From Bacteroidales bacterium (GTDB lineage: Bacteria > Bacteroidota > Bacteroidia > Bacteroidales > GWA2-32-17), in the NCBI GenBank assembly GCA_026417155.1, contig JAOADU010000045.1, positions 1 through 54,695 on the forward strand: a DNA stretch of 54,695 bases. Reading direction: 5' to 3'. The notes beneath the pieces were generated by a model. The model worked only from the letters and a program-made list of their open reading frames with translations. It ran no database searches and was not told the DNA's origin. Position numbers and translations under genes: made by a program. This document shows, in pieces, positions 17,813-25,896 of this stretch (the stretch's first letter is position 1; the number at the start of each line of letters is the position of its first letter).

Positions 17813-19096
17813 TTAAAACTCAAATCCAATATCGCTACGATAATACATATTTTCGAATGAAATTTTTTGCATCGAATCATAAACTTTTTGTTTGGCTTCT
17901 TTCAGTGTTGGAGATTGAGCACTTACTACCAAAACTCTACCTCCATTTGTTACGATTTGATCATTTGCCCATGAAGTTCCTGCATGAAATACTTCTGACG
18001 ATAGATGGTTGAGTCCATATATAATTTTTCCTTTTTCGTATTCCAAAGGATATCCTTTGGATGCAGCGACCACACAAACAGAGTAATTAGAAATGATATC
18101 AAGTTTGCATTGGTGAACAGTTCCGTTAAATAAGCTTTCGAAAAGTTCTAAAATATCAGTTTTCATCCTAGGTAGAATTACTTCGGTTTCAGGGTCGCCT
18201 AAGCGTACATTGTATTCTATAACATAAGGTTCATTGTTGCTTATAAGCAAACCAATAAAGATAAAACCTTTGTAATTTATTTTTTCATGCAATAGCCCAT
18301 AAACTGTTCTATGTACTATTAAATCGTTAATTTTTTTACGTAATTCATTTGTTAAAAAGGGTACGGGAGATATAGCTCCCATGCCGCCGGTATTTAATCC
18401 GGTATCTCCTTCGCCTATACGTTTGTAATCTTTAGCTTCGGGCAATATAGTATATTTTTCTCCGTCGGTAAGTATAAAATACGAGCATTCAATGCCTTTT
18501 AGAAATTGTTCGATGACTACAGTATTACTGGCTTCGCCAAATTTACCATTTAGCATTTCTTCTAATTCTTTGCATGCTTCGTAATAATCGTGAATAATTA
18601 AAACCCCTTTTCCAGCAGCTAAACCATCAGCTTTCAGTACATAAGGCGGATTAAATGTTTTAAGAAATTCTTTACCTTCCTGAATGGTTTGTTTGGTGAC
18701 AATATGGTATTTGGCTGTTGGGATATTATATTTTAGCATAAATTGTTTTGCCCATGATTTGCTTCCTTCTAATTTTGCACCTTCCGATAATGGAGCTATG
18801 ATAAGACAATGACGAGTTTCGTGTTGTTGAGTTAAATAATCGGCTATCCCTTTTACAATAGGTTCTTCAGGACCTACTACTACCATTTTTATGTTATTCT
18901 CTACAATAGTTTGTTTTATTGAATTGAAATCGAGTGGGTGAATATTTATGTTTGTAGCAATTAGAGAAGTACCTGCATTTCCAGGAGCAACAAATAATTT
19001 ATTTAATCTAGGGCTTTGTTTTATTTTCCATGCCAATGCATGTTCTCGAGCACCAGATCCTATTATTAACACATTATATGGATATTGCAGATTCAT
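17813..19096 (-). CDS. purD: Phosphoribosylamine--glycine ligase
   Basis: Second step of de novo purine synthesis: joins glycine to 5-phosphoribosylamine using ATP. The 427-residue length is normal. Motifs are VLIIGSGAREHALAWK at the N-terminus, VVVGPEEPIVKG near 72, the ATP-grasp segments KADGLAAGKGV and GDTGLNTGGMGAISPVP, and YNVRLGDPETEVILPRM for metal and ATP. It sits in a run with other purine-related genes (tadA, LOG) but also directly follows the zinc-ribbon membrane genes by nine bases, a mixed operon. No purine riboswitch or other leader structure is apparent in this short gap. Confidence 0.97.
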   Translation of the reverse strand: MNLQYPYNVLIIGSGAREHALAWKIKQSPRLNKLFVAPGNAGTSLIATNINIHPLDFNSIKQTIVENNIKMVVVGPEEPIVKGIADYLTQQHETRHCLIIAPLSEGAKLEGSKSWAKQFMLKYNIPTAKYHIVTKQTIQEGKEFLKTFNPPYVLKADGLAAGKGVLIIHDYYEACKELEEMLNGKFGEASNTVVIEQFLKGIECSYFILTDGEKYTILPEAKDYKRIGEGDTGLNTGGMGAISPVPFLTNELRKKINDLIVHRTVYGLLHEKINYKGFIFIGLLISNNEPYVIEYNVRLGDPETEVILPRMKTDILELFESLFNGTVHQCKLDIISNYSVCVVAASKGYPLEYEKGKIIYGLNHLSSEVFHAGTSWANDQIVTNGGRVLVVSAQSPTLKEAKQKVYDSMQKISFENMYYRSDIGFEF

Positions 19097-19105
19097 ATTT
19101 GAAAA

Positions 19106-20221
19106 TTATTTATCTAACAAAAATACAATTAATGCAATAATTCCGACAACAAAAAGTATTGTTAATGTAATTTTTACCCAACTATATGGTCTTTCGCCTT
19201 GAACTTCTCCAGTCTGACCATTAACCATAAAGCGATAAATTTTGTTTTTGTAGCGGTAGGCGCTAATCCAAATCGGCAATAAAATGTGCTTAAAAGTTAT
19301 ATCGTCATAATGTACTTTCATGTTTAGAATTTGCTGATGATCGCCTCCTATGTCTTGTCGTATGGCTTGTCTAATAGCAACGTTCATTTTTTCTTTTCCA
19401 ATTTCAAAGCCTTCTTTTACATCTATCTGATATGTTTCTGTTCGAAATCCGCTTAAAAATTTTTCATCGAATGGCACTAGTTCAGATAGATCCCATGGTT
19501 CTAATCGGTCGGTATATTTTTGCGGTAATGATTTGCTAGCTAATACCAGCACATCGTCAAAATTAACATAAACAGTACCACTAACGGGCGTCCAACGAGT
19601 CTTTACAACAGTCCTAGTTCTCGTAACGGTTTTTCCGTTTTCGACAGTTGTATATGTTTCGGTTGTTGTGTAATTGTCGCCACGTAATCCATGATAATGA
19701 GTAATTGTACTGCTATCATAAGTCCAATATGGGATATAGAGTCCTTTAAGTTTTTCTTGTTGAGTAGCGTATTTTTTCAAATCGTTGGGGGCAAACCAGA
19801 GCTTACGCAACCAATTTTGAAAACATTGAAAAGCTCGTTTTGTATCTATTTTAAACGGTAAAACTGACCATGGTTTTATTACATTTTTAATTTCAGAGTT
19901 TTTAACTGTTAATACACTTCCACAAAATGGGCAAAGTTCAGAAACTACATTCGAATCAAAAGTGGTTTGAGCTCCACACGAATTGCATCGCACAGTAGAT
20001 AATTGATGTTTGGGTACTGTATCGCTATGTTTTGAAATAAATGACACATAGTCCATCTCTTCGATGACTACAGGTTCTATATGAATTTCATTTTCTGCAC
20101 CACAGTATTCACATTTTAACTTATTAATTCCCGGAGCGAAAACTAATTTTGCTCCACACTGTTTGCAGGTTACTTCGTGTTGATTGGTTTTTAGGGTTTC
20201 TGTTTCAAAGTCGTTTCCCAT
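19106..20221 (-). CDS. Double zinc-ribbon membrane protein, copy B
   Basis: A 371-residue protein with two four-Cys zinc ribbons at the N-terminus (Cys19/22/37/40 and Cys79/82/97/100), a soluble central region of about 230 residues and one C-terminal membrane helix (about 347-368), preceded by the motif VNGQTGEVQGERP. It is paralogous to the gene just upstream, overlapping it by 17 bases. Proteins with TFIIB-type ribbons next to an SPFH protein occur in B. subtilis ydjG-ydjI and relatives, often misannotated as helicase or PriA fragments. The likely place is the cytoplasmic face of the membrane with the ribbons inside. Molecular role unknown. Confidence 0.75.
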   Translation of the reverse strand: MGNDFETETLKTNQHEVTCKQCGAKLVFAPGINKLKCEYCGAENEIHIEPVVIEEMDYVSFISKHSDTVPKHQLSTVRCNSCGAQTTFDSNVVSELCPFCGSVLTVKNSEIKNVIKPWSVLPFKIDTKRAFQCFQNWLRKLWFAPNDLKKYATQQEKLKGLYIPYWTYDSSTITHYHGLRGDNYTTTETYTTVENGKTVTRTRTVVKTRWTPVSGTVYVNFDDVLVLASKSLPQKYTDRLEPWDLSELVPFDEKFLSGFRTETYQIDVKEGFEIGKEKMNVAIRQAIRQDIGGDHQQILNMKVHYDDITFKHILLPIWISAYRYKNKIYRFMVNGQTGEVQGERPYSWVKITLTILFVVGIIALIVFLLDK

Positions 20222-21338
20222 GGTTAGTATTTTTTAAAGTAAATATTAAAGGAATTCCTATAATCAAGATTAATAAGCCATATAATTCCATTGCTATAAT
20301 TATAAGTCCAATAATTATTACAAAAATAACAAATATCCATAAAAAAATAATTTTTAAAATACTTGTTGGTCGGTTACCTACAACTTGTCCAGTTTGTCCG
20401 TTAACTAAAATCTGATAAATTTTACCTTTGTATTTATAAGCACTGATCCAAACAGGCAAAAAAGCCAAATGATAAAATACTTCCTTGTGTTCGTAAGATA
20501 TTGACTTTACAATAGTTTGGTCGCATTCTTGTTTTTCATATTTTGAGCAAATGTTTTCTTCTAACAATTGCTTTACTTTTGCTGAATTTTCATTAAATGA
20601 CTTAACTATATCTTTCTGCGGTAATAATATGGAATATCCTAGTGTATATAGCTGATTGAATTTAACCTCATTATTAAAATCCCATTGATTGTTCCATGGT
20701 TCAATAATTATTTCATCAAACGTAGGTATAGAAGGGTCAATAAAATAATTAGGGATAACATCGGTTGAAAGTATAGCTAAATGTTTTATTTGTATATCAG
20801 ATTCGCCTTTAATTGTAGTCCACGAAATTTTTTTTGAAAATATTGATTTAATACCGCATTTGATTTGATAATTTACTTTAGTTTTCGTTTTCACAATCCA
20901 ATATGGTATGTACGTAGGTTCAATATTTTCTAATTTTCTGAATTGTTTAACGAAACTGTTGGGAGCTAAATAAATTCGACGCATCCATTGTTTAATATTT
21001 GTTTTGGCTGTTTCTTTTTCAATGTTGAATGGTATAATAGCGTCAAATTCATAAATATTATGCGAATGGATATCATTAAGGTTAATGTTAGAAGAGCAAA
21101 AAGGGCAAGCTTTAGGAATATATTGGCTATGAGAAAAATTTGCACCGCAAGAGTTACATAAAACTAAGTTAGAAACTGGTTGAGATTTTTCATTATGATT
21201 ATCGTTAATGTTGTGCCATTCTATTGGGTTGTTTTGTTGTTCAAAAGCATAAACTGTATGACAATGTATGCACTTTAATGTGGTGGATGCAGGAACATAT
21301 TGCAAATGCCCGCCACAGTTTTGACAAGAATGGTTCAT
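20205..21338 (-). CDS. Double zinc-ribbon membrane protein, copy A
   Basis: A 377-residue protein organised like copy B: zinc ribbons with Cys5/8/23/26 and Cys61/64/78/81, a central domain of about 220 residues, then VNGQTGQVVGNRP and two C-terminal membrane helices (about 331-353 and 356-372), one more than copy B. The two share the Trp/Ile-rich stretch PVWISAYKYKGKIY just before the membrane part, so they arose by duplication and may form a heteromer. It lies three bases after the SPFH gene. A role at the membrane with the SPFH partner is inferred from context only. Confidence 0.75.
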   Translation of the reverse strand: MNHSCQNCGGHLQYVPASTTLKCIHCHTVYAFEQQNNPIEWHNINDNHNEKSQPVSNLVLCNSCGANFSHSQYIPKACPFCSSNINLNDIHSHNIYEFDAIIPFNIEKETAKTNIKQWMRRIYLAPNSFVKQFRKLENIEPTYIPYWIVKTKTKVNYQIKCGIKSIFSKKISWTTIKGESDIQIKHLAILSTDVIPNYFIDPSIPTFDEIIIEPWNNQWDFNNEVKFNQLYTLGYSILLPQKDIVKSFNENSAKVKQLLEENICSKYEKQECDQTIVKSISYEHKEVFYHLAFLPVWISAYKYKGKIYQILVNGQTGQVVGNRPTSILKIIFLWIFVIFVIIIGLIIIAMELYGLLILIIGIPLIFTLKNTNHGKRL

Positions 21339-21341
21339 ACA

Positions 21342-22439
21342 TTATGGCTGGGGTGGTATTGGTGGAGGTACTGTCCCAAATAAATTTTGTAATTCGGCTA
21401 CATTACCAGCATTATCCCAGTTCGACATTCCTTGTCGCCACACTAATGTTTGCTTATTAATTTGGTTTTGACTAATTAATTGTTTAATTGTGTTAATATC
21501 GTATGGACCTGCTTGTTGTCCGTTAATTACAACATAGAATTGGATTTGTGGTGGGACAGGGGGTGGTGTATTTTGCTGTTGCTGTTGGTTCATTGCATTC
21601 ATCATTTGGTTTGCCATTGCAAACCCCATGCCCATACCTAATCCTGCACCTGCTGTTCCCGAAGGATTATTGGCAGCAGCAGTCATAGATTCAGCTGCCT
21701 GAAATTGTGTATATTTGTTTAAATCGCCAATAATGCCCATGCTTGTGCGTTTATCAAGAGCTTCCTCGACGTTAGGAGGTAATGAAATATTTGCAACTAA
21801 AAATTTTGTTAGTTCTATACCATACTCATTGAATTCTGGTTTAATTTTTTGTTCTAAATATTTTGACAGTTCATCATAGTTCGATGCCATATCGAGTACA
21901 GGTATTTTAGCTTCTCCTATGGCATCTGTAAAACGTGTAACCACTATGTTTTTTAATTGTTCTGTTATTTTGTCGGTTGTAAAATTTCCATCGGTTCCTA
22001 CTATTTCTTTAATAAACTTAGCAGGGTCGATTACTTTCATTGCATAATTCCCGAATGCACGGATGCGTATAGGACCAAATTCAGGATCACGAAGCATAAT
22101 GGGATTAGGCGTGCCCCACTTTAAGTCGGTAAAGTTTTTAGTATTGATGAAATACACTTCGGCTTTGAATGGACTATTAAATCCGTATTTCCAACCTTTT
22201 AAAGTTGATAATATGGGCAAGTTTTCGGTTGTAAGAGTGTACATACCGGGTTGAAAAATGTCGGCAATTTGCCCTTCATTTATGAATACTGCTACTTGTG
22301 ATTCGCGAACGGTTAGTTTTGCACCATTTTTTATTTCATTTTGATATCGTTCGAAACGATAAACCATCGTATCATTGGTGGGGTCGAGCCATTCAATGAT
22401 ATCAATAAATTCGCCTCGGAGTTTGTCAAAAAGTCCCAT
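21342..22439 (-). CDS. SPFH domain protein with C-terminal GYF_2 domain (YdjI-like)
   Basis: A 365-residue soluble protein. Residues about 20-235 form a YdjI/virion-core type SPFH (band-7-like) domain with the family segments NEGQIADIFQPGMYTLTT and FGNYAMKVIDPAKF. A Met/Gly/Gln-rich linker (about 250-298, with a five-Gln run) leads to a GYF_2 domain at about 300-355 (GPYDINTIKQ, then VWRQGMSNW), usually a proline-motif or peptide binder, followed by a short Pro-rich tail PPPIPPQP. It lacks a membrane helix and probably reaches the membrane through the zinc-ribbon partners encoded right after it. Such proteins are linked to membrane stress in B. subtilis. Confidence 0.85.
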   Translation of the reverse strand: MGLFDKLRGEFIDIIEWLDPTNDTMVYRFERYQNEIKNGAKLTVRESQVAVFINEGQIADIFQPGMYTLTTENLPILSTLKGWKYGFNSPFKAEVYFINTKNFTDLKWGTPNPIMLRDPEFGPIRIRAFGNYAMKVIDPAKFIKEIVGTDGNFTTDKITEQLKNIVVTRFTDAIGEAKIPVLDMASNYDELSKYLEQKIKPEFNEYGIELTKFLVANISLPPNVEEALDKRTSMGIIGDLNKYTQFQAAESMTAAANNPSGTAGAGLGMGMGFAMANQMMNAMNQQQQQNTPPPVPPQIQFYVVINGQQAGPYDINTIKQLISQNQINKQTLVWRQGMSNWDNAGNVAELQNLFGTVPPPIPPQP

Positions 22440-22457
22440 AATTATTTGTATTAGTAG

Positions 22458-23606
22458 TTATTCAATTCTATCGATAAATAATATTCCATTTAGATGGTCA
22501 ATTTCATGTTGGAAAATAACGGAAGTGAAGTTTGACATGGTTGTTCCTTGGACAACTTCTGTCTTGTGCGTTCCATCAAGTAAATCGTATTCAATACCAA
22601 TGGCAGAAAATCTACGTGTTCTACCCGTTATACCGGGAATAGATAAACAACCGTCGCCATTAAACAGTATTGTATTTTGCGATGTCATAACAATTTTAGG
22701 ATTGAGATAAACTTCGAATGGTTGACCAGGGCGGTCGAGTCGTTTAACCCATATTACATTACGATTGATACCAACTTGTGGTGCAGCTATACCAACGCCA
22801 CTTGTAGCATCTAAAGCTTTTTTCATTCGTTTAATTAAAGTTTTTAATACAATATCGTTCGAGTCGGGACGAACATTAATACTTTGTTTTCTCAAAATAA
22901 GTGAGTCTTGATAATTTGTTGTAAGTAAAATACGCATTGCAATTGAGTCAGGTTTAGCCATAATTGAATCAATTTCCTGACCTGTAAATGCAAGAGGATC
23001 TTGTGTTGTAGGAAGAATACCCCCACCTAAATGTGTTATAGCATGCTGTACGTATGAGGCTGTTTCTGTTTCAATCATTTCTACTTGTTTCTTTCCTTCA
23101 ATGGTGTAGTATTCAACGAAAATTAAATTATATCGAGCAATAGAAGCAGGGTAATTATTGGGCAAAGTAGCACAAGTTTCGTTGTAAATGGTTGTTGCAT
23201 TTGAATGTTGGGTAATAACAGGATTTATCAGTACTTCAAAAGGTTCACCAGTTTTGTCTTTACGCTTAACAATGATAATATTTCTGTTTATACCTATTTC
23301 GGGAGCTGCTATGCTAGTTAGATTATGTTGTTTTATGGTTTTAAGCATGCGACGGTAAAGATGCAAGGTGGTATCATTGGGCACCTTAACATTTTTTGAC
23401 TTTTTTTGAAGAATTTGTAAATCATTTGGAAGACTTGCATTTAAAAAAGTAAAAGGCTGGGTTGTGTCACCAGAAAATATGATAGACGCTTCATTTGAAG
23501 TAAAGAATAAAGAGTCTTTAACTATTGGTAATTCGTTTTCTTTTTTACAGTGATAAAATGAAAAGGATATTATTAATATAAAAAATGCAACACAAAAAAA
23601 TTTCAT
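22458..23606 (-). CDS. Exported lipoprotein with two tandem peptide deformylase domains
   Basis: A 382-residue protein with a lipoprotein signal peptide ending at Cys20 (FSFYHC-KK) and two PDF folds. The C-terminal copy (about 245-382) is intact: GVGIAAPQVG (270-279), DGCLSIP with Cys320, and QHEIDH with His367, Glu368, His371. The N-terminal copy (about 62-200) keeps TSIAAPEIG, Cys145 in NETCATLP, and His188/His192, but reads QHAITH, so the catalytic Glu is Ala189. It may bind metal without catalysis. Normal deformylase works on nascent chains in the cytoplasm, so an exported one needs another substrate. The start at 23606 was chosen because an in-frame TTG at 23636 lies in the promoter. It leads the SPFH operon by an 18-base gap. 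Confidence 0.85.
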   Translation of the reverse strand: MKFFCVAFFILIISFSFYHCKKENELPIVKDSLFFTSNEASIIFSGDTTQPFTFLNASLPNDLQILQKKSKNVKVPNDTTLHLYRRMLKTIKQHNLTSIAAPEIGINRNIIIVKRKDKTGEPFEVLINPVITQHSNATTIYNETCATLPNNYPASIARYNLIFVEYYTIEGKKQVEMIETETASYVQHAITHLGGGILPTTQDPLAFTGQEIDSIMAKPDSIAMRILLTTNYQDSLILRKQSINVRPDSNDIVLKTLIKRMKKALDATSGVGIAAPQVGINRNVIWVKRLDRPGQPFEVYLNPKIVMTSQNTILFNGDGCLSIPGITGRTRRFSAIGIEYDLLDGTHKTEVVQGTTMSNFTSVIFQHEIDHLNGILFIDRIE

Positions 23607-23633
23607 AATTGATGCGATATATTGTTTAAAGTT

Positions 23634-23641
23634 CAAATATA
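23634..23641 (-). promoter_or_regulatory. -7 promoter element of the tandem-deformylase operon
   Basis: Reads TATATTTG on the minus strand, 27 bases upstream of the ATG at 23606. It overlaps an in-frame TTG at 23636, which rules that codon out as the start. It may drive the whole nine-gene run down to 14427, since no gap within that run exceeds 20 bases. Confidence 0.6.
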
Positions 23642-23665
23642 AATTATTTTTTTTTAATAAAGAAA

Positions 23666-24229
23666 TCAGATAGTTAATATTTCTTTTTCTTTGTTTACAA
23701 GGATATCATCAATTTTATTGATGTATTGATCTGTTATTTTTTGAATTTTTTCTTCTGCTTCTTTTATTTCATCTTCAGCGATACCTTCTTTTTTTAATTT
23801 TTTTAGTTCTTCGTTGGCATCTCTGCGAGCATTTCTTATACCGATTTTTGCAGTTTCACCTTCATTTTTTACTTGTTTTACGAGTTGTTTTCTTCTTTCT
23901 TCGCTTAATGGAGGTACAATAATACGAAGAATTTCGCCATTATTTTGAGGGTTAAATCCTAAATTGCTAGCTTGAATAGCTTTTTCAATAGGTTCAAGCA
24001 TACTTTTATCCCATGGTTGAACTATAATAGTGCGAGGATCGGGGGCTGCAATATTGGCAACTTGATTTAATGGGCTTTTAGTACCATAATAATCAACATA
24101 AATTCCATCAAGCATTATTGGTGATGCTTTACCTGCTCTAATTTTTAATAATTCAGACTCAAGATGCTTAATAACTTTATCCATTTGTTCTTTTGTTGAA
24201 TCAATACAAAATAATACTTCTTCACTCAT
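23666..24229 (-). CDS. frr: Ribosome recycling factor
   Basis: Splits post-termination ribosomes with EF-G. The 187-residue length is standard. Typical segments are the N-terminal helix (MDKVIKHLESELLKIRAGKA), the beta domain with VDYYGTKSPLNQVANI, IVQPWDKSM and AIQASNLGFNP, then IVPPLSEERRKQLVKQVK and the long C-terminal helix. The start at 24229 (MSEEVLF) is preferred: an in-frame TTG at 24247 lies inside the promoter element. In many bacteria frr follows pyrH; here it follows an exported DUF3575-like gene but with its own promoter. Confidence 0.96.
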   Translation of the reverse strand: MSEEVLFCIDSTKEQMDKVIKHLESELLKIRAGKASPIMLDGIYVDYYGTKSPLNQVANIAAPDPRTIIVQPWDKSMLEPIEKAIQASNLGFNPQNNGEILRIIVPPLSEERRKQLVKQVKNEGETAKIGIRNARRDANEELKKLKKEGIAEDEIKEAEEKIQKITDQYINKIDDILVNKEKEILTI

Positions 24230-24244
24230 ATACTTTATTTTTTG

Positions 24245-24252
24245 CAAAAGTA
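24245..24252 (-). promoter_or_regulatory. -7 promoter element of frr
   Basis: TACTTTTG on the minus strand, matching TAnnTTTG, with the frr ATG 16 bases downstream, implying a very short leader. It overlaps the TTG that would otherwise extend the gene. Confidence 0.6.
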
Positions 24253-24285
24253 ATGGTTTTTAATGTAATTTATGTTTAAAAAAAA

Positions 24286-24888
24286 TTAAAATGAATAACC
24301 GATTGAAAATCCTAATTTAATTTTTGTTCCAGTATTTTTAGGACCAGTAAAGCTAACTAAAAAACCTCCTTTGGCTACATTGTTATCGTAATGTTCATTT
24401 TTTATGTATTCTATGTATCCTGGACCTACAAAGAAATCGAAAACAAAATTATTTTTTAAAAACCATTGAGCACCAAACATTCCTCCATATCCTTTTCCAA
24501 TAACTTGTCCAATTATTTTGTTACTGTACCTATCTAATGTTAGATTATAAAATTCTTCATATAAATAATATCCGCCAAAAAACAAAGTTACTCTATGTAT
24601 GGTATCTTTGTAAAAATAGTGCCGTAATTGTGGCATTATTATAAAACCATCGGCATTATACGTAGATTGACCTGAGCCTGTTTTATTCAGAATGTAAGTA
24701 TAGTTTCCACCTAACGAAAATAAATTTTTAATAAAGAAACGTTCAATGGTTATAGGTATGGCTGAGGCAATACCACCTAACGGATTTATCTTGATGACAT
24801 TTTTTTTATGACATAACTTATTATCATCTTGAGAAAATATCAACATGTTTAAAGAAATGAATATCAAAAGAAAAAATAATTTGTACAT
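24286..24888 (-). CDS. Outer-membrane beta-barrel-like protein (DUF3575-like)
   Basis: A 200-residue exported protein with signal peptide ending near FSQDD. The mature part alternates amphipathic strands and turns like a small eight-stranded outer-membrane barrel and closes with the aromatic residue Phe200 (IGYSF), as barrels usually do. The early motif INPLGGIASAIPITIERFF resembles the NPL...G...ieYer start of DUF3575 proteins. It begins three bases after the upstream T9SS-type gene and shares its promoter. Ligand or role unknown. Confidence 0.7.
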   Translation of the reverse strand: MYKLFFLLIFISLNMLIFSQDDNKLCHKKNVIKINPLGGIASAIPITIERFFIKNLFSLGGNYTYILNKTGSGQSTYNADGFIIMPQLRHYFYKDTIHRVTLFFGGYYLYEEFYNLTLDRYSNKIIGQVIGKGYGGMFGAQWFLKNNFVFDFFVGPGYIEYIKNEHYDNNVAKGGFLVSFTGPKNTGTKIKLGFSIGYSF

Positions 24889-24891
24889 AAA

Positions 24892-25761
24892 TTAAGGATA
24901 AGTAATTATTTTCTTAGTTATTGTATTTAAATCGTTTGTACAAGAAATAAAATAAATATTATTAAGTGGTAAAGTAAACGATATTTCACTGTATGTATGT
25001 AATTTAGATATGCTTTTACCTGTAATATCAAAAACTTCAATTATGGTAGGTTGTTTTATATTTTTTATTCGTAAATATGGAGAGGTCCATTGAATTTCTG
25101 GGGAAATATTATTGGAAACGGAAGTTATACTGTTATTGTATTCAAAAGTTAAATTATCGATGTACAAAATACTATTCGGTTGAGGATAATCTTTATCGGA
25201 AGAAAGTATAATAATATTCAAATGTGTAGGAGTTTCTTGTGTATTAATGTATTGAATAGGCACAGTAAAAGGAGTCCATGATAAAACAGTATTTGTTGGT
25301 TTAAAGTTTCCTGAGCCCAAAGTGTCCCAAGAGTTTCCGTTTTGTTTTAATAATATAACGCCTATAAAAGCTCTATCGTTATTTACGGGTTCGTATTGAT
25401 AATAACCTTTTAATATGCTTGGCTTGAATGTAAAAGGATAACCTCCTGTTATGCTACTTTGAAATGTAGCAATATTAACGTTAAAATCGCCTAAAGTAAC
25501 TAAACCTGGTATAGGTGTGCCAAAGATAGACCTTGACTGGATTTTTGCACAAGATGTACCATTTTGTACAATATTGGTTTCTCGTGTAACTGTAAATATA
25601 TTTAATGAACTTGTTGTTGAATTTGGTGTATCCCAATATTGTGGATTTTGATAATTACTTTCATTATACCATTGTTCAAAATTACCGTTAGGAACTTGCT
25701 GAGAATATGCTACTTTAATTAGCAACAATAGCAAAAAAGTAGAAATAAACTTATGTTTCAT
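24892..25761 (-). CDS. Secreted protein with degenerate T9SS sorting domain
   Basis: A 289-residue exported protein: signal peptide MKHKFISTFLLLLLIKVAYS, then a beta-rich domain opening with VPNGNFEQWYN (a carbohydrate-binding, PCMD-like start, about 20-205), then a C-terminal segment (about 215-289) with the IIEVFDITGKSI and NNIYFISCTN features of a type A T9SS sorting domain. The usual YPNP motif is replaced by SPYLRIKN, so the tail is worn. The start at 25761 is fixed by a full promoter upstream, which overlaps an alternative upstream codon at 25800. Binding partner unknown. Confidence 0.75.
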   Translation of the reverse strand: MKHKFISTFLLLLLIKVAYSQQVPNGNFEQWYNESNYQNPQYWDTPNSTTSSLNIFTVTRETNIVQNGTSCAKIQSRSIFGTPIPGLVTLGDFNVNIATFQSSITGGYPFTFKPSILKGYYQYEPVNNDRAFIGVILLKQNGNSWDTLGSGNFKPTNTVLSWTPFTVPIQYINTQETPTHLNIIILSSDKDYPQPNSILYIDNLTFEYNNSITSVSNNISPEIQWTSPYLRIKNIKQPTIIEVFDITGKSISKLHTYSEISFTLPLNNIYFISCTNDLNTITKKIITYP

Positions 25762-25772
25762 TTTTTTAACTA

Positions 25773-25805
25773 CAAAGATACCATATAATATTGATATCAT
25801 TCAAA
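25773..25805 (-). promoter_or_regulatory. Promoter of the secreted-protein pair (-33 TTTG, -7 TATCTTTG)
   Basis: On the minus strand TTTG (25805-25802) and TATCTTTG (25780-25773) are 21 bases apart, a good Bacteroidota sigma-A type promoter. The ATG at 25761 lies 11 bases downstream of the -7 element. Confidence 0.72.
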
Positions 25806-25855
25806 ATTTAAGTATTAAAAGTTCTTAAATAATGAAATTATTCGAAAAATAAAAA

Positions 25856-25883
25856 AAGAGGTAATCTTAAACGATTACCTCTT
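25856..25883 (-). terminator. Rho-independent terminator of ppdK
   Basis: A perfect 11-bp stem (AAGAGGTAATC / GATTACCTCTT) with a six-base loop. On the minus strand it is followed by a T-rich run, 14 bases after the ppdK stop codon. It isolates ppdK from the secreted-protein genes downstream. Confidence 0.88.
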
Positions 25884-25896
25884 AATCTTTAATAAA

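Noticed and set aside
21580-21660. CAG/TTG-like short repeat tract
   Set aside because: It encodes the Gln/Met-rich linker of the SPFH protein; the period follows codons, so it is low-complexity coding sequence rather than a separate repeat element.
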